Part shown: positions 56,222 to 64,000 of the stretch, piece by piece
Layout of the letters: every line of letters starts with the position of its first letter
Numbering within the stretch: the stretch's first letter is position 1
Assembly (NCBI GenBank): GCA_044352985.1
Contig: JBILCU010000002.1
Coordinates: 214,954 to 278,953, forward strand
Direction of reading: 5' to 3'
DNA from: JADJDM01 sp044352985
Lineage (GTDB): Bacteria; Bacteroidota; Bacteroidia; B-17B0; Aurantibacillaceae
DNA length: 64,000 nt
Notes under the pieces: generated by a model
Databases searched by the model: none
What the model saw: only the letters and a program-made list of their open reading frames with translations
Told to the model about the DNA's origin: nothing
Position numbers and translations under genes: made by a program

Positions 56222-57040
56222 ATGAAAAATATATGCTTTACAATTCTGTTTTTTGCCACATCTGTGTCATTCGGCAGTCAAAATGACTCATTATCAAAAA
56301 ATAAAAAATTAAAATTTTATTTTTTATGGGGATATAATAAAGATTGGTACGCTAAAAGTACTATTCGATTATTTAATAATGGAAATCCTACTCAAACAAA
56401 CGAATTTGGAGTATATGACTTTAAAATTTATGATGCTGAAGCTCATGATCGTCCAGATTTTCACCAAATAAAAGACGTCATTAACATCACCATCCCCCAA
56501 TTCAGTTCTCGTTTTGGTGTTTTCTTTGGGAAAGACAAAAAACAGGGTATAGAGTTAAATTATGACCATGCCAAATATGTTGTTAGAAACTATCAAAAAG
56601 TACGAATGGCTGGTACTGCATTTGGAAATAGCTTTGACAAAGACACTATTTTAGATCCTAATTTTTTTCATTTCGAACATACCGACGGTGCTAATTTTGC
56701 AATGGTAAATTACATTCGTGTTTGGGATTTACTTAAGAAAAATACTTCAGCCAACAAATTGCAATTAGTTGGGAAAGCAGGGGGTGGTTTTGTTTACCCA
56801 AGAACAGATGTTACTGTTTTTGGGAATCGAGTAAATAATAACTGGCATATTTCGGGTTATTGCGCAGGTATTGAAAGTGGTTTAAGAGCTGAACTTTTTA
56901 AGTTTTTTGTGATGGAACTTACAGGAAAAGGCGTTGCTGCAAATTATAACAAATGTATTATTCAGGGAAAAAATAACGGACAAGCGAGTCATAAAATGCT
57001 TGCTGCAGAGTTAATTTTTTGCTTTGGTGTTTACTTTTAA
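56222..57040 (+). CDS. Hypothetical secreted protein
   Basis: The 272-residue protein has a signal peptide (MKNICFTILFFATSVSFGSQ). The mature part has aromatic and beta-rich segments, including YNKDWYAKSTIRLFNNGNPT, RFGVFFGKDKKQGIELNYDHAKY and GKAGGGFVYPRTDVTVFG, that fit an outer-membrane barrel of eight or so strands with a terminal aromatic (FCFGVYF). No named family was recognised. It is transcribed alone. Confidence 0.7.
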   Translation: MKNICFTILFFATSVSFGSQNDSLSKNKKLKFYFLWGYNKDWYAKSTIRLFNNGNPTQTNEFGVYDFKIYDAEAHDRPDFHQIKDVINITIPQFSSRFGVFFGKDKKQGIELNYDHAKYVVRNYQKVRMAGTAFGNSFDKDTILDPNFFHFEHTDGANFAMVNYIRVWDLLKKNTSANKLQLVGKAGGGFVYPRTDVTVFGNRVNNNWHISGYCAGIESGLRAELFKFFVMELTGKGVAANYNKCIIQGKNNGQASHKMLAAELIFCFGVYF

Positions 57041-57091
57041 ACTCAAACGACATTAACCTCAAAAGAAATTCTAGAGTTTCATCAAAAAGTA

Positions 57092-57099
57092 TATTTTTG
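57092..57099 (+). promoter_or_regulatory. Putative -7 box of the amino acid dehydrogenase gene
   Basis: TATTTTTG matches TAnnTTTG exactly and lies 19 bp upstream of ATG 57119. Confidence 0.4.
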
Positions 57100-57118
57100 A
57101 ATTATTAAATAATTAAAC

Positions 57119-58222
57119 ATGCAAATTCAACCCATACAACAAACAGATTTAGCAAAAAATCCGGTAATCGGACAGATGCTGCAATATAACCACGAACAAA
57201 TTGTATTTTGTAATGATAACGATACCGGCTTAAAAGCAATAATTGCCATCCACAATACGATTTTAGGTCCTAGTCTTGGTGGTACGAGAATGTGGAATTA
57301 CAACAACGAAATGGAAGCGTTGATTGATGTAATGCGTTTATCGCGTGGAATGACATACAAATCATCTGTAGCTGGCTTAAATTTAGGGGGCGGAAAAGCC
57401 GTTTTAATCGGTGATCCGAAAAAATTAAAAACAGAAGCTTATCTCAGACGTTTTGGAAAATTCATCAATAGTTTGGGTGGCAAATACATTACTGCGGAAG
57501 ATGTTTCCATGAACAGCAGAGACATGGAAATTATTAAAATGGAAACTGATTACGTTAGTGGCTTACCTGTAAACATGGGTGGAAGCGGAGATCCTAGTCC
57601 GGTAACAGCTTATGGTGTTTATGTTTCTATGAAAGCAACCTCAAAAGAAGTTTATGGTAATGATTCGTTAAGTGGCAAAAAAGTAGTCGTGCAAGGATTA
57701 GGAAATGTGGGTATGCATTTGGTGGAGCATTTACATAAAGAAGGGGCACAAATCACCGTTTTTGACATCAATCAAGAACGTATAAAAATGGCAGTTGACA
57801 ATTTTAAAGTAAAGGTTTGTACAGCTGATGAATTGTTTGACTTAGATATGGACATATACGCACCTTGCGCTTTAGGTGCAACAGTTAACGATGATTCCAT
57901 TTCCAAATTAAAATGCAAAATAATATGCGGAGCAGCTAACAATCAATTGGCCGATGAAAATATTCACGGTGAAGCACTTATGAAAAAAGGAATTGTGTAT
58001 GCACCCGATTTCGTAGTAAATGCAGGTGGTATAATCAACGTGTATTATGAGTTGGAAGGATATGTGCGTGAGCGCGCAATGAAACATGCGGAAGGAATTT
58101 ATAATACCACATACACTATTTTACAAATTGCAAAATCAGAAAACATCCCTACATTTGCAGCGGCTAACCGAATTGCTGAAAATCGCATCGCAGCCATTGG
58201 GAAAATTAAAATGTCATTCTAA
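57119..58222 (+). CDS. Glu/Leu/Phe/Val dehydrogenase (leucine dehydrogenase-like)
   Basis: The 367-residue protein oxidatively deaminates a branched-chain amino acid to the keto acid. It has GPSLGGTRMW, GMTYKSSVAGLNLGGGKAVL with the catalytic Lys, TAEDVSM, and the NAD-binding VVVQGLGNVGMHLVEHL with APDFVVNAGG. The length fits leucine dehydrogenase. It is 29 bp upstream of nusB. Confidence 0.95.
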   Translation: MQIQPIQQTDLAKNPVIGQMLQYNHEQIVFCNDNDTGLKAIIAIHNTILGPSLGGTRMWNYNNEMEALIDVMRLSRGMTYKSSVAGLNLGGGKAVLIGDPKKLKTEAYLRRFGKFINSLGGKYITAEDVSMNSRDMEIIKMETDYVSGLPVNMGGSGDPSPVTAYGVYVSMKATSKEVYGNDSLSGKKVVVQGLGNVGMHLVEHLHKEGAQITVFDINQERIKMAVDNFKVKVCTADELFDLDMDIYAPCALGATVNDDSISKLKCKIICGAANNQLADENIHGEALMKKGIVYAPDFVVNAGGIINVYYELEGYVRERAMKHAEGIYNTTYTILQIAKSENIPTFAAANRIAENRIAAIGKIKMSF

Positions 58223-58251
58223 TAACAATCAAATAATTTAAATCGTTCTTT

Positions 58252-59196
58252 ATGGTTAATCGTCGTTTTTTAAGAGTTAAAGTAATGCAATCTCTTTATA
58301 GTTATTTGCAATCAGGAAGTACCGATTTAGCAAAAACTGAAAAAGAATTGTTTCAATCGATAGATAAAGTATATGATCTTTATTTTTACTTCATTTCTTT
58401 ATTGATAGACATTCACCATTCTTCTCACCTGCTTATTGAAGACAACAAAAACAAACGACTACCAACTCAGGAAGATTTAAACCCAAACCTCAAGTTTGTT
58501 GATAATCCAATATTAACGGGCTTATCCAAAAATGCTCAATTACAAAAAGAAATTGCCAACAGAAAAATTAGCTGGCAAAATGATTTTGATTTGGTTAAGA
58601 AAATTTTTAACGAAATTCGTTTTTCTGAGGAGTATAAAACCTTCATGAATTCCGGAAAAAATAGCGCGGAAGAAAATCGTAAATTTTTGGAAGTAATAAT
58701 TAGAAATTTTATTGCCGATAACGACATCATGGAGTTTTGGCTGGAAGAAAAAAACATTCATTGGGTAGATGATTACTATGTTGCTGTAAATGGATTAATC
58801 AAAACCATTGAAACAGCTGAAGATTCAGGTGAAATTAAACTTCCTTCACTTTATAAAGATTTGGAAGACGATAAACAATTCATGCGAAGTTTATTGAGCA
58901 AGTGTATTATTCATAACAATGAATACGAAGAAATGATCTCCGATAAAACCAAAAACTGGGAGATTGAACGTATAGCATTTTTAGATGTGTTGCTAATGAA
59001 AATGGCCATTACAGAAATTTTAAACATCAGCAATGTTCCTGTAAAAGTTACCTTGAATGAGTACATCGAAATTGCTAAACAATACAGCACGCCAAAAAGT
59101 AAAATTTTCATCAATGGCATTTTAGATAAAATTCTTGCTGATCTAAAAGCAAAAGATAAAATCAAAAAAACAGGCAGAGGCTTACTCGAAAGCTAA
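58252..59196 (+). CDS. nusB: Transcription antitermination protein NusB
   Basis: The 314-residue protein is longer than E. coli NusB (139), with the extra N-terminal region typical of Bacteroidota; the NusB domain is in the C-terminal half (about 165-300) with NEYEEMISDKTKNWEIERIAFLDVLLMKMAITEI and PVKVTLNEYIEIAKQYSTPKSKIFINGILDKI. It begins MVNRRFLRVKVMQSLYSYLQ. It supports rRNA antitermination. Confidence 0.95.
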   Translation: MVNRRFLRVKVMQSLYSYLQSGSTDLAKTEKELFQSIDKVYDLYFYFISLLIDIHHSSHLLIEDNKNKRLPTQEDLNPNLKFVDNPILTGLSKNAQLQKEIANRKISWQNDFDLVKKIFNEIRFSEEYKTFMNSGKNSAEENRKFLEVIIRNFIADNDIMEFWLEEKNIHWVDDYYVAVNGLIKTIETAEDSGEIKLPSLYKDLEDDKQFMRSLLSKCIIHNNEYEEMISDKTKNWEIERIAFLDVLLMKMAITEILNISNVPVKVTLNEYIEIAKQYSTPKSKIFINGILDKILADLKAKDKIKKTGRGLLES

Positions 59197-59218
59197 AAGC
59201 TGAAAAAATTCCTTTATT

Positions 59219-61804
59219 ATGCTCAAAAATTTAAAAATAACGGATTTCAGAATACCGCTGACATTGTTATTGCTAACTATCGTTTGTGGATTTATTGCAG
59301 TAGAATTAGATAATGCTTTATCCAATATTTTTGGCATAATTGGATTTGCTACTGCAATTGGCCTAATGCTTGTTTATTTTCCTCTGCTTACCATTAAAAT
59401 CGCCCGAAATAAAATTGAAAACAAAGAAAAGGTAGTTAACACAATAGGAATTTTTTGCGTTTCTTTTATAGTAATAGGTATATTATTTAGGTTATTCAAT
59501 TTGCCCGGTGCGGGTGTTATCATTATAGTTGGTTGCTCTTGTTTTTCTATCAATTTTTTGCCGGCCTGGTTTTTCTCAGTCATTAAAGATTGTAATTGGC
59601 CGAATAAAATTTTAAGATTTTTATTCTGTACATGTCTCGGTTTTTTAATTGTAGCCTATCAATTTAAAGCAATGCGATGGCCTGGAGGAAGCATGATGCT
59701 TAATTTAAGTTATTATTCATCTCTATTTATCTTTCTCCCCTATTGCATATTTTTACTTTTATTTAAAAGAGATATAGGATTTTTATCCTTCCCTAATTTT
59801 TTTCTTTTTGGGTTTATTATTGCCTTTATTATAAGCGGAATTTTAAGTAATAAGCTAGCAAACAGAGCATTTGTATCTGATAACAAAAATCAAACAGGCA
59901 TTGAAAAAAATTTAAAAATTTATGCTACTAAAAATAAGTTCATTTACGATGCCTTTGATAAAAATTTAAGTCAAGACTCTTTACAAAAAAACATAAAATC
60001 AAAAGTAGAATTATTAAAAAAGCAATCCGAAGAACTATCAAATTATATTCAAAATCTTAAAACTCATTTAGTATTAGTTGTTGATAGATTACCTGAATCT
60101 TACAAAGACTCTATACTATTTGATAACATTAATGGTAAAGACAATATAGATCATGTTACTCATATTTTAATTGGAAATAATTCAGAAAATCCGAAAACTG
60201 GAAAGTATACTGCATTGGAATTAAAAGCTAAAATTGAAAATTATATCGAACAACTTAATAAACTTGTTCCAGAAGAATATGCTGTTCAATTAAAAGAATC
60301 TAATTCCTTTGATTTTTCAGATGTTGAAATTGAAGACGGATATAAGGAAACATGGATAAACATGAATTTTTTCATGGAACCACTTGCCAATGTTTATACT
60401 ACGCTTACATCCTACCAGGCAAATGTCCGTTACCTTGAAATGACTGTTTTAAATGAATTATTTAACAAAGCAAGTTCATCCAATAAAGAAAATATTGCTG
60501 GTCAATTAGCAGAGTTAGCAGTGAAATACGAAACAGAGAAACAAGCTAAAAAAATTGCCATGTTACAAAAAGATCAGGAAATGAATGATCTTAAAATTCA
60601 GGCAAAAGATGCAGAGATCTCAGAACGGGAAAGTACAATTACACTATTTACTTTTGGTGGAATTATAGTTGGTGTATTGTTGATTTTTGTTATTCGTTCA
60701 AATATGTTGCGCAAACAAGCCAATAAAGAATTAGCCCAACAAAAAGATATTATAACAAAACAAAAGAACGAGGTTGAAAGCCAAAAACACCTCGTAGAAG
60801 AAAAACAAAAAGAAATTCTCGATTCAATCAATTACGCAAAGCGCTTACAGGAAGCCATTTTACCACCATTGGATTACATTAACGAACATTTGCCTAATAA
60901 CTTTGTGTTGTATCAACCAAAGGATGTTGTTGCCGGAGATTTTTACTGGGCAGAAATGAAAGACGATATGTTTTTTATTGCCGCTGCAGATTGTACCGGA
61001 CACGGCGTTCCGGGCGCAATGGTTTCAGTGGTGTGTTCCAATGCGCTAAACAGAACAGTGAACGAATTTGGTATTACCAATACCGGAAATATTTTAGATA
61101 AAACCCGAGAGTTAGTTTTAGAAACCTTTGCCAAAGGCAATGCCGAAGTAAAAGACGGAATGGATATTTCGTTATTGTGTATTGATAAACAAAACAACAA
61201 AGCTTTTTGGAGTGGTGCTAACAATCCGTTGTGGTATTTGAAACAATTAGATACTGAGTCAAACTCATCGGGCACTGAGGCTCTCGAAGTGCCTGTAAAA
61301 ACTGTCACTTCGAGCGAAGTCGAGAAGTCGACAGTAATAGGTATCGACTCCGCTCGACCTGACAATAAAACTTTTAATTCAATTGAAAATAATATTACTT
61401 TGAGTGAAACACCTTCTGTCACTTCGAGTACTCCACACTCTGTCACTTCGAGCGAAGTCGAGAAGTCGACAGCAACAGGTCTCGACTCCGCTCGACCTGA
61501 CATTAAAGAAATAAAAGCAGACAAACAACCTATTGGTAAAACCGATAATCCTAAACCTTTCACTACACATGAAATTGAGTTAAAACCAGGTATGCAGTTC
61601 TATTTATTCACCGATGGTTTTGCCGATCAGTTTGGTGGACCAAAAGGAAAGAAGTTTAAATACAAACAATTGGAAGATTTACTTTTATCTCTTTCCAACT
61701 CAACAATGCAGAATCAGAAAGAAACATTGATTTCCAATTTCTCTCAATGGAAAGGTGATTTAGAGCAGGTAGATGATGTATGTGTAATTGGGATAAAACC
61801 TTAA
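59219..61804 (+). CDS. Membrane PP2C (SpoIIE) phosphatase with GldL-like and GldM-like domains
   Basis: The 861-residue protein has about seven N-terminal membrane helices (12-210). Two segments resemble the GldL helix-loop-helix: IGILFRLFNLPGAG (about 86-99) and the WPGGS at 154-158 (GldL here has IVGALFKIMHWPGAS). Residues 216-415 match the GldM D1 domain: AFV and AFD blocks, THILIGNNSENPKTG (314-328) versus THLMIGDDETKPKDG, and EDGYKETW (372-379) versus EDGIKLTW. A membrane helix (476-492), a coiled coil and a PP2C phosphatase (about 545-861) follow, with AGDFYWAEM, DCTGHGVPGAMV and FTDGFADQFG. The GldL Glu is absent. Between PLWYLKQLD and the next beta strand, palindromic repeats add about 80 residues. 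Confidence 0.88.
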   Translation: MLKNLKITDFRIPLTLLLLTIVCGFIAVELDNALSNIFGIIGFATAIGLMLVYFPLLTIKIARNKIENKEKVVNTIGIFCVSFIVIGILFRLFNLPGAGVIIIVGCSCFSINFLPAWFFSVIKDCNWPNKILRFLFCTCLGFLIVAYQFKAMRWPGGSMMLNLSYYSSLFIFLPYCIFLLLFKRDIGFLSFPNFFLFGFIIAFIISGILSNKLANRAFVSDNKNQTGIEKNLKIYATKNKFIYDAFDKNLSQDSLQKNIKSKVELLKKQSEELSNYIQNLKTHLVLVVDRLPESYKDSILFDNINGKDNIDHVTHILIGNNSENPKTGKYTALELKAKIENYIEQLNKLVPEEYAVQLKESNSFDFSDVEIEDGYKETWINMNFFMEPLANVYTTLTSYQANVRYLEMTVLNELFNKASSSNKENIAGQLAELAVKYETEKQAKKIAMLQKDQEMNDLKIQAKDAEISERESTITLFTFGGIIVGVLLIFVIRSNMLRKQANKELAQQKDIITKQKNEVESQKHLVEEKQKEILDSINYAKRLQEAILPPLDYINEHLPNNFVLYQPKDVVAGDFYWAEMKDDMFFIAAADCTGHGVPGAMVSVVCSNALNRTVNEFGITNTGNILDKTRELVLETFAKGNAEVKDGMDISLLCIDKQNNKAFWSGANNPLWYLKQLDTESNSSGTEALEVPVKTVTSSEVEKSTVIGIDSARPDNKTFNSIENNITLSETPSVTSSTPHSVTSSEVEKSTATGLDSARPDIKEIKADKQPIGKTDNPKPFTTHEIELKPGMQFYLFTDGFADQFGGPKGKKFKYKQLEDLLLSLSNSTMQNQKETLISNFSQWKGDLEQVDDVCVIGIKP
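61271..61364. repeat. Compound palindromic repeat inside the phosphatase gene
   Basis: A GGCACT-...-AGTGCC palindrome (61271-61293) is followed by a 61-bp unit (61304-61364) whose 24-nt arms pair at 19 positions around a 13-nt centre. It resembles the REP/MITE-like repeats with CTTCGAGCGAAG common in Bacteroidota. It is read in frame as VTSSEVEKST and DSARPD. Confidence 0.85.
61418..61502. repeat. Second palindromic repeat inside the phosphatase gene
   Basis: A truncated start of the unit (61418-61429, GTCACTTCGAGT) is followed by a complete 61-bp copy (61442-61502). It differs from the first at a few positions in the centre. It is also read in frame as SSEVEKSTATGLDSARPD. Confidence 0.85.
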
Positions 61805-61989
61805 ATAACTGAATAAATTTGTTACGCATTTATTTTTAGTTATACTTTACATGAAAAATAGTTTATCTTCGTAATTAGCATTTTAAATACTGAGATGATT
61901 TATTTTACAAATAACAGCAATCAAAATGTTGACGTGAAAATTCTTTGCTTTTAAAACATATCTTTAACAGAAGAACTTTAGTTTCGAAT

Positions 61990-64000
61990 ATGACAAAAAA
62001 AATCAAAGTAAAAAAAGCGGTTTATATTGCATCCGCTTTTTTTCTGTTTTTCATAATTTTATTCGCTTTAAGAAATTACAATCAAAATTCTTCGTCAAAC
62101 CAAAAAGCCGCTATTAAATTAACCGTTGACAAGCCTTTAATAGATAAGCTTGAAAAACAATGGAAATACACAATAGATGACAATCTTCAATATTCTTCCC
62201 CTAATTTTAATGATAGTTTGTGGAAAAGTATAAATCCTGAGTTATTTACGGATTCTGTTCCCCAGGAATTATTTAATTCTGTTATCTGGTTTCGTCATTA
62301 TTTTTCGGTTGATAGTACTTTGACACAAAAAATTATTGCATTTGATATTAAGCACTACGGAGCATCCGAAATTTATATTGACGGTAAACTGATGAAACGT
62401 TTCGGAAAAGTATCTTCTGATAAAGAGCAGGAAAAAGCTTTTATTCCCGAACTACCTGTATTCTTCTCTGTGCACGACACTAAAAAACATGTTCTTGCAA
62501 TTCGTTATTCAAATATAAACGCTAAAAGTTATTTTGAAAAATATGACGAGAACATTGGCGGAATTGAAATAAAACTAAATCCTAATGCTTATGATGCTAT
62601 ACGCTCAAAAAAACAAAGCAATGTACTTTCTTTTTTAGTATTGTGTTTATTCGGTTTTTCGTTTACGCTTTTTATTGTTCACTTTCTACTTTATCTTTTT
62701 TACCGAAAGCAAAAAGAAAATCTATACTTCTCGCTTTTTATGTTCGTTTTTTCCTTGGTGGTGATAAAGCCTTTTATGATAAAAGTTATACACATTCCTT
62801 CAAATTATTTATTTTACAACTATCATGCAAACATACTTCCATTGTTATCATTGTTCTTGCTTGTTATATGTATGTATGCGTTGTTTAAACCTAAACATCT
62901 CAAAACATGTTTTACTATTGGTTGCGCGCTTACCCTTTTAGTTATTCTTACTGAATACCTTGAAGCGTTTACATTTTTAAACTTTACTTCTTGGTTTATG
63001 ATTATTCTTTATATGGGAATAGAATCGATACGTGCTGTAATTACAGGTATTAGGCAAAAGCAGGAAGGCGCAAAAATTGTTGGCGCGGGTGTTTTAATGT
63101 TCTTTTTAATTGTTCTTGGAGGAGCGATTATCTCCGTTATTACTTCTCAGTTAAAATCGGATGTGACTTTTGAAATAAACGGGATTTTAATCATACTGTT
63201 TATACTTATAATGATATTGAGTATTCCGCTTTCCATGAGTATTTATTTAGCAAGAAAATTTGCGCTAACCAACCAAAACCTTGAAAATAAATTGATAGAA
63301 GTAAAACAGCTCTCTGAAAAAACTTTACAGCAGGAAAAAGAAAAACAGCAACTATTGGCTTCACAAAATGAAAACTTAGAAATTCAGGTAAAGGAACGTA
63401 CGCGAGAAGTAGTAAAGCAAAAAGAAATTATTGAAGTAAAACATAAAGAGATAACAGATAGTATTTCTTATGCCAAACGCTTACAACTTGCCATTTTACC
63501 ACCATTGGATTACATTAACGAACATTTGCCTAATAACTTTGTGTTGTATCAGCCCAAAGATGTTGTTGCAGGAGATTTTTATTGGGCAGAAATGAAAGAC
63601 GATAAATTCTTTATTGCAGCTGCTGATTGCACCGGACACGGCGTTCCGGGAGCGATGGTAAGCGTGGTGTGTTCCAATGCGCTAAACAGAACAGTGAATG
63701 AATTTGGAATTACCAATACTGGTAAAATTTTAGATAAAACCCGCGAGTTAGTTTTAGAAACCTTTGCAAAAGGCAATGCAGAAGTAAAAGACGGAATGGA
63801 TATTTCGTTATTATGCATTGATAAACAAAACAACAAAGCATTTTGGAGTGGCGCTAACAATCCTTTGTGGTATTTGAAACAATTAGACACTGAGTCAAAC
63901 TCATCGGGCACTGAGGCTCTCGAAGTGCCTGTAAAAACTGTCACTTCGAGCGAAGTCGAGAAGTCGACAGATTCAGGTCTCGACTCCGCTCGACCTGACA
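61990..64000 (+). CDS. 7TM sensor PP2C (SpoIIE) phosphatase, partial
   Basis: ATG 61990 opens a frame that is still open at base 64000 (670 codons). A membrane anchor (about 8-28) precedes a beta-rich extracellular domain (about 50-195, with FRHYFSVDS and FDIKHYGASEIYIDGK), then seven membrane helices (about 205-425), as in 7TMR-DISM sensors. A coiled coil (430-490) leads into the PP2C domain (from about 500), with GDFYWAEM, DCTGHGVPGAMV and the same repeat-coded SSEVEKST. The PP2C part is about 90 percent identical in DNA to the preceding gene. The C-terminus is off the window. Confidence 0.87.
   Translation, partial: MTKKIKVKKAVYIASAFFLFFIILFALRNYNQNSSSNQKAAIKLTVDKPLIDKLEKQWKYTIDDNLQYSSPNFNDSLWKSINPELFTDSVPQELFNSVIWFRHYFSVDSTLTQKIIAFDIKHYGASEIYIDGKLMKRFGKVSSDKEQEKAFIPELPVFFSVHDTKKHVLAIRYSNINAKSYFEKYDENIGGIEIKLNPNAYDAIRSKKQSNVLSFLVLCLFGFSFTLFIVHFLLYLFYRKQKENLYFSLFMFVFSLVVIKPFMIKVIHIPSNYLFYNYHANILPLLSLFLLVICMYALFKPKHLKTCFTIGCALTLLVILTEYLEAFTFLNFTSWFMIILYMGIESIRAVITGIRQKQEGAKIVGAGVLMFFLIVLGGAIISVITSQLKSDVTFEINGILIILFILIMILSIPLSMSIYLARKFALTNQNLENKLIEVKQLSEKTLQQEKEKQQLLASQNENLEIQVKERTREVVKQKEIIEVKHKEITDSISYAKRLQLAILPPLDYINEHLPNNFVLYQPKDVVAGDFYWAEMKDDKFFIAAADCTGHGVPGAMVSVVCSNALNRTVNEFGITNTGKILDKTRELVLETFAKGNAEVKDGMDISLLCIDKQNNKAFWSGANNPLWYLKQLDTESNSSGTEALEVPVKTVTSSEVEKSTDSGLDSARPD
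63907..64000. repeat. Third palindromic repeat copy in the second phosphatase
   Basis: The GGCACT palindrome (63907-63929) and 61-bp unit (63940-64000) match the copy at 61271-61364 in order and spacing and occupy the same position in the PP2C domain. The match ends at the window edge. Confidence 0.85.

Noticed and set aside
61271..61502. CRISPR-like repeat array
   Set aside because: The units are palindromic, degenerate, few, and lie inside a coding frame. There are no regular spacers and no cas genes in the window.
60943..61563. Minus-strand 206-residue frame with FSTSLEVTE
   Set aside because: Antisense of the PP2C domain and its palindromic repeats. FSTSLEVTE is the reverse reading of the repeat, known to give spurious frames.
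62643..62888. Plus-strand 81-residue frame
   Set aside because: A shadow within the 7TM sensor part of the partial phosphatase gene, which is open from 61990 to the window end.
63579..63944. Minus-strand 121-residue frame
   Set aside because: Antisense of the second PP2C domain, near-identical to the shadow in the first phosphatase because the DNA is duplicated.

Overview
The window is AT-rich DNA from a member of the Bacteroidota. It carries the type IX secretion operon porP-gldK-gldL-gldM-gldN, an RteC-type element regulator, a long Bacteroidota-type NusB, SulP and LytTR genes, TAnnTTTG-type promoter boxes and FSTSLEVTE/SSEVEKS-encoding palindromic repeats. A free-living, non-gut lineage of class Bacteroidia seems likely. 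I cannot name the species.

Left part (1-18.3 kb) looks like an integrated mobile element read mostly on the minus strand. Its right edge appears to be the 3' end of a tRNA-Pro gene. From right to left it holds a tyrosine integrase without the first catalytic Arg, a secreted protein, an ABC transporter with a permease/M1-peptidase fusion and a TraB-like protein, a LytS/LytTR two-component pair, an RteC-type regulator, and a HTH / replication-like / DnaC-like ATPase module. After a membrane protein comes a tight four-gene operon: Xre regulator, SIS-HAD fusion, phosphoribosyltransferase-like protein, and a P-loop ATPase that runs off the window. Genes 1-4 overlap each other, and a perfect 17-bp palindrome overlaps the promoter. 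This operon is the best candidate for a poorly described conflict (defence) system.

Middle (18.3-42.7 kb) is chromosomal: tRNA-Pro and tRNA-Ser, an Mla-type lipid transport operon, ffh, folD, an O-antigen ligase-like protein, then a four-gene signalling operon (hybrid histidine kinase, response regulator, CheR, and a CheB-REC-PP2C fusion). Envelope and polysaccharide genes follow, then a SulP transporter with a beta-carbonic anhydrase, and ribH.

Right part (42.7-64 kb) holds the complete porP-gldKLMN operon, a TPR lipoprotein, comF, a small Ala-rich lipoprotein, a glycosyltransferase whose conserved N-terminus lies upstream of any normal start codon, secA, an amino-acid dehydrogenase and nusB. 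It ends with two SpoIIE/PP2C phosphatases. The first combines GldL-like membrane segments with a GldM-like periplasmic domain ahead of the phosphatase, an architecture I do not recognise. Both phosphatases carry the same in-frame palindromic repeat insertions in the catalytic domain, and their catalytic halves are nearly identical although their sensor halves are unrelated, which points to gene conversion or domain shuffling.
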